Of a stretch of 9,759 nt of DNA, positions 1 through 6,108 are shown piece by piece. The stretch spans positions 1-9,759 of the forward strand of contig JAIRSN010000048.1 in assembly GCA_031255425.1 (NCBI GenBank). Direction: 5' to 3'. The stretch is from Dysgonamonadaceae bacterium (GTDB taxonomy: Bacteria; Bacteroidota; Bacteroidia; Bacteroidales; Azobacteroidaceae). The notes beneath the pieces were generated by a model. That model ran no database searches. It was given only the letters and a program-made list of their open reading frames with translations, and had not been told where the DNA came from. The translations under genes and the position numbers were made by a program. Numbering within the stretch: the stretch's first letter is position 1; each line of letters opens with the position of its first letter.

Positions 1-214
1 CCGGAAGCTACTTTCCAACTGAATTCTTCCTTCCGGAGAACTCCGGAAGCTACTTTTCAACCGAATTCTTCCTTCCGGGGAACTCCGGAAGCTACTTTTC
101 ACCCGGATTCTTTCTTCCGGAGAACTCCGGAAGCTACTTTTCAACCGAATTCTTCCTTCCGGGGAACTCCGGAAGTTACTTTTCGACCGAATTCTTCCTT
201 CCGGAGAACTCCGG
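1..214. repeat. Tandem array of five 42-bp units with 20-bp palindromes at the junctions
   Basis: Five units start at 1, 43, 85, 127 and 169, with a partial CCGG at 211-214. Units 2 and 4 are identical. Base 37 of the unit alternates A,G,A,G,A, so there is also an 84-bp higher-order period. Each junction carries CTTCCGGAGAACTCCGGAAG or its G variant, at 30-49, 72-91, 114-133 and 156-175; the fifth (198 onward) loses its last bases. As a hairpin this gives an 8-bp stem with a GAAC tetraloop. Position 1 begins with the right half of such a palindrome, so the array very likely continues upstream of the window. Most units contain GAATTC. The unit length is a multiple of three and all three plus-strand frames are open within it, so an open frame here is weak evidence of coding. 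It lies downstream of the GNAT-parE-coaD operon. Function unknown. Confidence 0.93.
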
Positions 215-230
215 CGGCGCGACCGCTTTT
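214..230 (+). terminator. Small hairpin plus T-run (repeat hairpin L1)
   Basis: The plus strand reads GCGGC (214-218), loop GCG (219-221), ACCGC (222-226), then TTTT (227-230). Four base pairs form, with a C-A mismatch next to the loop. The architecture is shared with three other hairpins in this window. A short stem followed by four T resembles a weak intrinsic terminator on the plus strand, but no plus-strand gene is seen in the window to terminate. Confidence 0.4.
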
Positions 231-273
231 ATATTTTAAAGGAGTACGGAGTATTTGCTTAGCGGCGAAGGCG

Positions 274-290
274 GCGGCGCAGCCGCTTTT
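274..290 (+). terminator. Small hairpin plus T-run (repeat hairpin L2)
   Basis: GCGGC (274-278), loop GCA (279-281), GCCGC (282-286), then TTTT (287-290). This is a perfect 5-bp GC-rich stem with a triloop. It is the best paired of the GCGGC-type copies. It reads as a possible plus-strand terminator, or simply as a conserved hairpin of the dispersed repeat. Confidence 0.45.
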
Positions 291-374
291 ACTTTCAATG
301 AGGTAATGCTATTAGAGGGACGGTATCCCTAGCGGTAGAGCGTATGCAGTGTGTAACGTTTTATTAATAAAATT

Positions 375-386
375 AGGTGAAAACCT
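375..386 (-). terminator. Weak possible terminator after coaD
   Basis: Just past the coaD stop, the minus strand can fold AGGT-TTTC-ACCT, followed by an AT-rich stretch beginning AATTTTATTAAT. The stem is only 4 bp, so this is a weak candidate for the end of the GNAT-parE-coaD transcript. The same bases form the edge of the dispersed repeat. Confidence 0.25.
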
Positions 387-387
387 C

Positions 388-894
388 TTAGTTCTCCTTC
401 GGCACAAAATCCTCTACGCTTTTTCCGTATGCCAATAACTCCCTTACGATCGAAGAACTGATATGCGTATGTTCCGGTTCGGTAAAGAGGACGAAGGTTT
501 CGACGCCGGATATTTTCCGGTTGACGTCGGCGATGTTTTTTTCGTATTCGAAGTCGTTGACGGAACGGATGCCCCGAAGGATAAAGCGAGCGCCTGTTTT
601 CCGGGCAAAATCTACCGTCAGGCTGTCGTAGGACTGCACCGATACGCGCGGGTTTTGTTCAAAAAGTTTCGAAATGGTTTCCATGCGTTGTTCCAGCGAG
701 AAGAACGTCTTTTTATTGGGGTTGATCCCGATGGCGATAATGATTTCATCTACTAATTGCAACCCTCTTTCTACAAGCGACAAATGCCCGATGGTGAACG
801 GGTCGAAAGTGCCGGGAAACAGGGCGGTCTTTTTCGTGGACTCTGCGCTTTCCGTTGCACACGGAGCGGTATTTTCAGCCGTATTTTGTATCAT
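388..894 (-). CDS. coaD: Pantetheine-phosphate adenylyltransferase
   Basis: CoaD transfers AMP from ATP to 4'-phosphopantetheine, giving dephospho-CoA and pyrophosphate, the penultimate step of coenzyme A synthesis in the cytosol. The nucleotidyltransferase fold is clear: [12 protein letters not shown] at residues 26-37 holds the T/HxGH-type motif (T34, G36, H37); RGIR at 107-110 sits in the usual segment continuing to DFEYE; and [11 protein letters not shown] at 142-152 is the C-terminal phosphate-binding motif. The family is usually about 155-160 residues and begins right before the FPGTFDP segment. Here 168 residues include about 20 extra, low-complexity N-terminal residues. I see no internal ATG before the core, so the ATG at 894 stands. 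That ATG follows the parE stop by only 2 bases, implying translational coupling. In many Bacteroidales a carboxy-terminal processing protease follows coaD; here a repeat region does. Confidence 0.97.
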   Translation of the reverse strand: MIQNTAENTAPCATESAESTKKTALFPGTFDPFTIGHLSLVERGLQLVDEIIIAIGINPNKKTFFSLEQRMETISKLFEQNPRVSVQSYDSLTVDFARKTGARFILRGIRSVNDFEYEKNIADVNRKISGVETFVLFTEPEHTHISSSIVRELLAYGKSVEDFVPKEN

Positions 895-896
895 AA

Positions 897-2735
897 CTAA
901 ATATCTTCTTCTACTACCAGGTTATTGATGATGAAATTTTGCCGTTCCATGGTATTTTTCCCCATGTAAAACTCCAGCATTTCCTTTACCGCATCCGATT
1001 TCCGCATCGTGACGGGATCCAGCCGGATGTCTTTCCCGATAAAATGCTTAAATTCGGGGGGCGATATTTCGCCGAGTCCTTTGAAACGGGTGATTTCGGG
1101 GTTGGGGCTTAGCTTCTTGATGGCTTTCATCCGTTCTTCTTCGGAATAGCAATAAATGGTTTCTTTCTTATTCCGCACCCTGAAAAGCGGTGTTTGCAGT
1201 ATAAAAACGTGTTTGTTTTTAATCAGGTCGGGGAAAAACTGAAGGAAGAACGTGATGATCAACAGGCGGATGTGCATCCCGTCCACGTCGGCGTCGGTCG
1301 CGATGATCACCTTATTGTACCGCAACCCCTCCAAGCCTTCTTCGATATTCAGCGCGGCTTGCAGCAGGTTGAACTCCTCGTTTTCGTAGACAATCTTCTT
1401 GGTTAATCCGAAGGTATTTAACGGTTTTCCGCGCAGGCTGAACACGGCTTGGTAATTCGGGTCGCGACTCTGGGTAATGGAACCGCTCGCCGAATCGCCT
1501 TCGGTGATGAATATGCACGTTTCGTCCAGGTTTTCTCCTTTCGCATCCGTGTAGTGCAGGCGGCAATCGCGCAGTTTTTTGTTGTGCAGGTTTGCCTTTT
1601 TCGCCCTTTCTTTCACCAATTTGGAAACGCCGGCAATCGCTTTCCGTTCTTTTTCCGAGTCGATAATCTTTTTCAGAAGGACATCCGAGGTTTCGGGGTT
1701 CTTGTGAAGGTAATTATCCAATTCTTTTTTAATGAAATCGCCGATAAACTTGGCGACGGTCGGTCCTTCGGGACCAATATCTTTCGAACCCAACCGGGTT
1801 TTCGTTTGCGATTCGAAGATGGGTTCTTCCACCTTGACGGCAATCGCCGCCGTGATACCCATCCGAATATCCGAATATTCGAAGTTTTTGTTGTAATATT
1901 CTTTAATTACTTTGGAAATCGTTTCCTTGAATGCCGAGAGGTGGGTTCCTCCCTGCGTGGTATATTGCCCGTTTACAAACGAATAGTATTCCTCTCCGTA
2001 TTGATTGGCATGTGTGATCGCGACTTCGATGTCCGACCCTTGCAGGTGGATAATCGGGTACAGAGGTTCGGAAGTCATGTTTTCATTCAACAGGTCTTCC
2101 AGCCCGTTTTTGGAGTAGAACTTTTTCCCGTTGTAGTTGATCGTCAGCCCCGAATTGAGGAAGACATAGTTTTTCAACAACACCTCTACGTATTTGTCCT
2201 GAAAATAATACGCCTTGAATATTTCTTCGTCCGGAACAAAACAGACGAGCGTCCCGTTCGATTCGGCGCTTTTCAACAGGGGTTTTTCTTCGGAGATATG
2301 CGCCCGGCAATATTCCACGGCTTTTGTTTCGCCTTCGCGGAAGCTCTGGACAAACATCCGGGAAGAAAGCGCGTTCACGGCTTTGATCCCTACGCCGTTC
2401 ATCCCGACGGATTTCTTGAATGCTTTCGAGTCGTATTTCCCTCCGGTGTTCATTTGCGAAGAAACGTCCACTACTTTGCCCAGGGGGATGCCCCGCCCGT
2501 AGTCGCGCACCGTCACGACGCCTTCCTCAATGGTAATGTCGATGGTTTTCCCATACCCCATCATGTATTCGTCCACCGCATTGTCCAACACTTCTTTCAA
2601 CAACACATAGATGCCGTCGTCGGGAGAAGCCCCGTCGCCCAATTTTCCGATATACATTCCGGGGCGGAGGCGGATATGCTCCCACCACTCCAGTTTTTTG
2701 ATGTTATCGTCTTCGTATCTTATTTCCTGAGTCAT
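897..2735 (-). CDS. parE: DNA topoisomerase IV subunit B (type IIA ATPase subunit)
   Basis: This is the ATPase/TOPRIM subunit of a type IIA topoisomerase, which works with ParC to decatenate and relax DNA. The GHKL ATPase domain occupies roughly residues 1-220: catalytic E48 and N52 in [16 protein letters not shown] at 78-84, and the glycine-rich ATP lid at 98-116. The transducer domain follows, with the QTK loop at 310-312. The TOPRIM domain has EGDSASG at 412-418 and DADVDG at 481-486, the metal-binding acidic residues. The C-terminal RFKGLGE is at 550-556. The 612-residue length and the absence of the long insertions seen in many GyrB proteins favour ParE over GyrB, and pairing with coaD is typical of Bacteroidales ParE. 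The ATG overlaps the stop of the upstream acetyltransferase gene as ATGA. parC is not in the window. Confidence 0.93.
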   Translation of the reverse strand: MTQEIRYEDDNIKKLEWWEHIRLRPGMYIGKLGDGASPDDGIYVLLKEVLDNAVDEYMMGYGKTIDITIEEGVVTVRDYGRGIPLGKVVDVSSQMNTGGKYDSKAFKKSVGMNGVGIKAVNALSSRMFVQSFREGETKAVEYCRAHISEEKPLLKSAESNGTLVCFVPDEEIFKAYYFQDKYVEVLLKNYVFLNSGLTINYNGKKFYSKNGLEDLLNENMTSEPLYPIIHLQGSDIEVAITHANQYGEEYYSFVNGQYTTQGGTHLSAFKETISKVIKEYYNKNFEYSDIRMGITAAIAVKVEEPIFESQTKTRLGSKDIGPEGPTVAKFIGDFIKKELDNYLHKNPETSDVLLKKIIDSEKERKAIAGVSKLVKERAKKANLHNKKLRDCRLHYTDAKGENLDETCIFITEGDSASGSITQSRDPNYQAVFSLRGKPLNTFGLTKKIVYENEEFNLLQAALNIEEGLEGLRYNKVIIATDADVDGMHIRLLIITFFLQFFPDLIKNKHVFILQTPLFRVRNKKETIYCYSEEERMKAIKKLSPNPEITRFKGLGEISPPEFKHFIGKDIRLDPVTMRKSDAVKEMLEFYMGKNTMERQNFIINNLVVEEDI

Positions 2736-3859
2736 AGTTTTTTTACAAATGCGCGCCGGGTTTTGATATGCTCCGTATCAAAGTCGTCCCATTGTGATTG
2801 CATTTTCCTGTTTATTTCCAATTCAGGATTGCTTTCCGCCAAAGAGAACCCGACCTTATTGAATACCGGGATTAAATCATAGAAAAGCAGCGCGTTCACT
2901 CCTTTGTTTTGATATTCGGGCAGCACGCCCATAATGTATAAGTCAACCACATCGCCTTTGCCGTACAAGGCTTTCAGCAGGTAGAACCACCCGGTAGGAA
3001 GCAGGCGGCCTTTGGCTTTTTTCATGGCTTTTGACAAGCTCGGCAAGGTGATGGCTAATCCCACTACGGTGTCGTCTTCTTCTCTGATTACCAACGTAAT
3101 CAGTTCTAACCGCAGCATCGGGATGTACATTTTAATATAATATTCGATTTGCTTATCCGACAATTCCGAGTAACCGTAAAGGGGACGGTAGGCTTCGTTC
3201 CACAGGAGGAATATCTTCTTTGCATAGGGCCAGATTTCTTTGGTCCGTTTGAACTTTTTGATTTTCAAGCCGTACTTTTTCAGGACGATTTCCGAAATCC
3301 TGCCATGCTTTTCAGGAACGCTTTCGGGTATTTTGATTAAAAACTCCTGCCAGTCCTGTTCTTTTTCGTATCCCAATTGATCCAAATGTTCCTTATAATA
3401 AGGAAAGTTGTAGGACGTTGCCATGGTTCCCATGCGGTCGAATCCCCAGATCAACAGTCCTTCGTGGTCCAGGTCGGTGAATCCCAGGGGGCCTTGAATA
3501 CTCTTCATGCCTTTTCCCACCGCCCATTTTTCGACCGCCTGAAACAATGCTTTCGAGACTTCCGCGTCATCGATAAAGTCTAAAAAGCTAAACCGGGCAT
3601 ATTGCTGGTTCCAGGTTTCATTGGCACGGTGATTGATAATGCCGGCGATTCTGCCGACAATTTTCTTCCCTTTGTAGGCGAGATAGTAGATCGATTCGCA
3701 AAATTCAAAGGCGGGATTCCGGTCCTTATCCAACGTCATAAATTCGTCCTCGATTAATGTAGGGACGTGATAAGGATTCCCTTCATACAATTTTATGTTG
3801 AAAGTGATGAATTTTTTAAGAGCGGCCTTGTCGGTTACTTCCTTGATTACAATAGACAT
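2732..3859 (-). CDS. GNAT-family N-acetyltransferase-like protein
   Basis: This 375-residue protein resembles a family of uncharacterised Bacteroidota proteins usually annotated as N-acetyltransferase. The C-terminal half ends in a GNAT-like core: [20 protein letters not shown] at 304-323 matches motif A, where Q/R-x-x-G-x-G/A binds the acetyl-CoA pyrophosphate (here QNKGVN). It is followed by [13 protein letters not shown] near 341-353. The N-terminal half contains a second GNAT-like strand pair ([16 protein letters not shown], 59-74) and the conserved [19 protein letters not shown] (123-141), so a double-GNAT layout is plausible. No signal peptide or membrane segment is visible. The substrate is unknown. 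It is the first gene of the unit, with a near-consensus promoter upstream, and its stop overlaps the parE start by ATGA. Its job may be linked to parE/coaD only through shared expression. Confidence 0.8.
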   Translation of the reverse strand: MSIVIKEVTDKAALKKFITFNIKLYEGNPYHVPTLIEDEFMTLDKDRNPAFEFCESIYYLAYKGKKIVGRIAGIINHRANETWNQQYARFSFLDFIDDAEVSKALFQAVEKWAVGKGMKSIQGPLGFTDLDHEGLLIWGFDRMGTMATSYNFPYYKEHLDQLGYEKEQDWQEFLIKIPESVPEKHGRISEIVLKKYGLKIKKFKRTKEIWPYAKKIFLLWNEAYRPLYGYSELSDKQIEYYIKMYIPMLRLELITLVIREEDDTVVGLAITLPSLSKAMKKAKGRLLPTGWFYLLKALYGKGDVVDLYIMGVLPEYQNKGVNALLFYDLIPVFNKVGFSLAESNPELEINRKMQSQWDDFDTEHIKTRRAFVKKL

Positions 3860-3892
3860 TTACTACGATTTAGAGGGTTCTTTTTAGATGCG

Positions 3893-3924
3893 CAAATATA
3901 CGCCTTTTTTTAGTATACTGCAAA
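3893..3924 (-). promoter_or_regulatory. Bacteroidota-type promoter for the GNAT-parE-coaD operon
   Basis: On the minus strand, TTTG (3921-3924) is followed after exactly 20 bases by TATATTTG (3893-3900). This matches the phylum's -33 TTTG / -7 TAnnTTTG consensus with ideal spacing. Transcription would start near 3887, leaving about 27 bases before the ATG at 3859. It is the best promoter match in the window. Confidence 0.8.
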
Positions 3925-3957
3925 ATTATTCCAACGGCACGCAACGGACGCCTTTTT

Positions 3958-3987
3958 AACGGGCGAAACAGGTTCCTGCCGCCGGTT
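3958..3987 (-). terminator. Imperfect inverted repeat between DUF3078 gene and GNAT promoter
   Basis: A 30-base segment can pair its outer nine bases (AACCGGCGG with TCGCCCGTT on the minus strand) with one mismatch and one G-T pair. It lies 7 bases past the DUF3078 gene stop, where a terminator is expected. It is followed on the minus strand by A-rich rather than T-rich sequence, so it is not a standard intrinsic terminator. Confidence 0.25.
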
Positions 3988-3993
3988 GTTCCC

Positions 3994-4881
3994 TTAGAAA
4001 GAATAAGTCAGCCCCAGTCCCAGAATTTCCTTGAATTGTATTCTCGTTCTTTCATCGTCGTAATAACGGAGAGTCGTATTGAGCGTTGCCGTAAACAGTT
4101 TATTTATCTTGTAGTTGACCAGCAGGTCCCAGTTTACATCGATGTTCCCGAAATTGTCGTCGTAGGGGGTAAACAGATTCAGCGTGGAGATAATCCCGAT
4201 GTTTCCGTAAATGGTTTGATTGGAGCTTGCCATCAGGTAGGCACCGGTTTCCCACTTTATTTTCTTTCCCGGATCTACGCCGAGCGCGCCCGCCGTCGAC
4301 AGCGAGTCATCCAGGACGAACGTTACTTTTTCGGCGACAGGGGAGATGAATAAGGTGTATTTTTTGTTCGGCTTGTAGGTAAATCCCAGCGCGGCATCGG
4401 TGTAGGCGGGCGCCATAAAAGTAGAAATATAGGTTTCCGTATCCGGATAATTGTGTCCTTTTGTGAATTGCGTGTTGAAATTCAACAGGAAAGAAACCGA
4501 CCACCTGGGCGAGATTCGCCGGCCGGCAACAGAGGTCAAGTTGATTTTGTCCGCATTTTTTTGCCAGTCGTAGGACGAGGAATGGATGATTCCATATTCC
4601 GCCGACAGCTTATTGTCCCAAAACCAATTGTTTTTCAGGTAATTTGCAGAAGCGTTGAAGATGATATTTCCCGAAAAAGTATCATCGCCTCCAGCCGCCC
4701 AGTTGTGCAGGGAGGTTTGCCCGAAAGTGACGCCGGCAATTCCGGCATGGCTCCATCCGTAGACAGAATCCTTTTTCTCATAAGCCGACAGGTTATCGAC
4801 CGTCGACTTGGTGTTTTGTGCCGAAGCACAGAACGATAATCCCATTCCGAGATACAGAAACAGTGTGATTTTTTTGTTCAT
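3994..4881 (-). CDS. DUF3078 family outer-membrane beta-barrel protein
   Basis: This 295-residue secreted protein is of the DUF3078 type, a Bacteroidota family of unknown function. An N-terminal signal peptide is clear: a KK pair, a hydrophobic stretch to about residue 18 and an ASA-Q cleavage site after residue 21. The cysteine at 18 does not fit a lipobox because F precedes it. The mature start holds the family-like segment WSHAGIAGVTFGQTSLHNWA, followed by AGGDD. The rest alternates polar and aromatic residues in strand-length blocks, and the last residue is F after LGLTYS, as expected for a BAM-inserted barrel. I infer an outer-membrane barrel; cargo or partner is unknown. Only 21 bases separate it from ychF, so it is probably the second gene of that transcript. 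Confidence 0.85.
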   Translation of the reverse strand: MNKKITLFLYLGMGLSFCASAQNTKSTVDNLSAYEKKDSVYGWSHAGIAGVTFGQTSLHNWAAGGDDTFSGNIIFNASANYLKNNWFWDNKLSAEYGIIHSSSYDWQKNADKINLTSVAGRRISPRWSVSFLLNFNTQFTKGHNYPDTETYISTFMAPAYTDAALGFTYKPNKKYTLFISPVAEKVTFVLDDSLSTAGALGVDPGKKIKWETGAYLMASSNQTIYGNIGIISTLNLFTPYDDNFGNIDVNWDLLVNYKINKLFTATLNTTLRYYDDERTRIQFKEILGLGLTYSF

Positions 4882-4902
4882 GTTTATTGAATTTAGTGAA
4901 AA

Positions 4903-6006
4903 TTAGACGTTAAAGCGAAAATGCATGACGTCGCCGTCCTGCACAATGTATTCTTTTCCTTCGATGTTCATTTTGCCCGCCTCTTTGCAAGCGCTCTCCG
5001 AACCCAACGCGACGTAGTCTTCGTATTTTATCACTTCGGCGCGGATAAACCCTTTTTCGAAGTCGGAGTGAATCACTCCGGCGCATTGAGGGGCTTTGCT
5101 GCCTTTCAGGTAGGTCCATGCGCGGACTTCCTGCGGGCCGGCGGTGAGAAACGTTTCCAGGTTCAGCAGTTGATAGGCGGATTTGATCAGGCGGTTGATG
5201 CCGGATTCGTCCAAGCCCAGCTCCCGGAGGAATATTTCCCGTTCTTCGTAGTCGTCAAACTCGGCGATTTCCGATTCGATTTTCGCCGCAACAATCAGCA
5301 AGCCGGCTTCTTCTTCCTTCACCGCTTCACGGATGCGCTGCACGTACCGGTTGCCCGACACGGCGGAAGCCTCGTCGACATTGCAAACATAAAGCACCGG
5401 TTTGCCGGTCAGGAGGAACAATTCCCCGGCGATTTTCTCCTCTTCTTTGTTGCCGAATTTGACGGTTCGCGCCGGTTTCCCCTGTTCCAGCGCTTCTTTG
5501 TAGCGCAACAAGACCTCCCAGGCTATTTTCGCCTGTTTGTCCCCGCCGGTTTGCGCCTGCTTCTGCACTTTATTGATTCGGGATTCTACGGTTTCGAGGT
5601 CTTTCAGTTGCAACTCGTAGTCGATGATTTCTTTGTCCCGCACCGGATCGACCGTCCCGTCTACATGCGTCACGTTTTCGTCGTCGAAACAGCGCAAGAC
5701 ATGCAGGATAGCGTCCGTCTCGCGGATATTCGCCAGGAATTTATTTCCCAAGCCTTCGCCTTTGCTTGCGCCCTTCACCAGCCCGGCAATATCGACAATC
5801 TCTACCGTTGCCGGCACGATTTTCTGCGGATGCACCAGCCCGGCAAGCCGGCTCAAGCGTTCGTCGGGAACGGTGATGACGCCGACATTCGGTTCTATTG
5901 TACAAAAAGGAAAATTGGCCGCTTGTGCTTTCGCGTTAGACAGGCAATTGAAAAGAGTCGATTTCCCCACGTTGGGCAGACCTACGATACCGCATTGTAA
6001 TGACAT
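4903..6006 (-). CDS. ychF: Redox-regulated ATPase YchF (Obg-family NTPase)
   Basis: YchF is a universally conserved P-loop NTPase that associates with ribosomes and, unlike most Obg-family members, prefers ATP. The G1 P-loop GLPNVGKS is at residues 9-16, the switch region NFPFCTIEPNVG at 31-42, G3 DIAG at 72-75 followed by LVKGASKGEGLGNKFL, and the G4 position reads NVDE (209-212) instead of NKxD, the change linked to ATP specificity. A helical insertion spans roughly 125-180, and a C-terminal TGS domain roughly 283-366, with the family signature CAGVIHSDFEKGFIRAEVI at 308-326. Length 367 matches the usual ~363. The ATG at 6006 places the first strand directly before the P-loop, as in homologues. 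A -7-like box and a short hairpin lie upstream. Confidence 0.98.
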   Translation of the reverse strand: MSLQCGIVGLPNVGKSTLFNCLSNAKAQAANFPFCTIEPNVGVITVPDERLSRLAGLVHPQKIVPATVEIVDIAGLVKGASKGEGLGNKFLANIRETDAILHVLRCFDDENVTHVDGTVDPVRDKEIIDYELQLKDLETVESRINKVQKQAQTGGDKQAKIAWEVLLRYKEALEQGKPARTVKFGNKEEEKIAGELFLLTGKPVLYVCNVDEASAVSGNRYVQRIREAVKEEEAGLLIVAAKIESEIAEFDDYEEREIFLRELGLDESGINRLIKSAYQLLNLETFLTAGPQEVRAWTYLKGSKAPQCAGVIHSDFEKGFIRAEVIKYEDYVALGSESACKEAGKMNIEGKEYIVQDGDVMHFRFNV

Positions 6007-6064
6007 TATAATTGCTTAATATGTTTGTAACAAGATGAATAATTTCAAACGAATTTGACCGGAC

Positions 6065-6076
6065 CCGGTTTTCCGG
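6065..6076 (-). other. Short hairpin at the predicted 5' end of ychF mRNA
   Basis: CCGG-AAAA-CCGG on the minus strand forms a 4-bp GC stem with a tetraloop, just downstream of the -7-like box at 6081-6088. It would therefore sit at or very near the 5' end of the ychF transcript. An additional CCGG at 6059-6062 offers an alternative pairing. It could stabilise the 5' end or be incidental. Confidence 0.3.
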
Positions 6077-6080
6077 CTTG

Positions 6081-6088
6081 CAAAGGTA
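6081..6088 (-). promoter_or_regulatory. -7 box for ychF-DUF3078 transcript
   Basis: The minus strand reads TACCTTTG, a full match to TAnnTTTG. No good TTTG lies 19-21 bases upstream (the region reads ACTGA), so only half of the promoter is supported. Transcription would start near 6075, giving a leader of about 70 bases before ychF. Confidence 0.55.
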
Positions 6089-6108
6089 ACGATTTTTTTA
6101 GAATCTTT

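Larger units (their letters stand above)
214..378 (+). repeat. Dispersed intergenic repeat, left copy
   Basis: This segment matches 9180-9310 in the same orientation. The core at 226-249, which begins CTTTTATATTTTAAAG and continues GGAGTACGG, is identical over 24 bases to 9192-9215. A 22-base tail at 357-378 matches 9289-9310 at 19 positions. Between them lies a second hairpin plus T-run (274-290). The copy is internally diverged and slightly longer than the right one, with an additional small inverted repeat, AGGGA-CGGTA-TCCCT, at 316-330. No gene is visible in it. Two copies about 8.97 kb apart flanking a block of housekeeping genes suggest a repeat family scattered between genes rather than a mobile unit, because no transposase is present. 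Confidence 0.75.

Noticed and set aside
301..360. tRNA-like D-arm text (AGCGGTAGAGC)
   Set aside because: No acceptor stem, anticodon arm or T-loop GTTCRA-type sequence is found at the required distances.
1449..2882. Long plus-strand open frame (477 codons) opposite parE; similar ones at 4921-6000 and 6055-7629
   Set aside because: They lie antisense to genes with unmistakable conserved motifs, show no recognisable domains and have the F/V/R/G-rich composition of antisense shadows. Codon bias of the real genes explains their openness.
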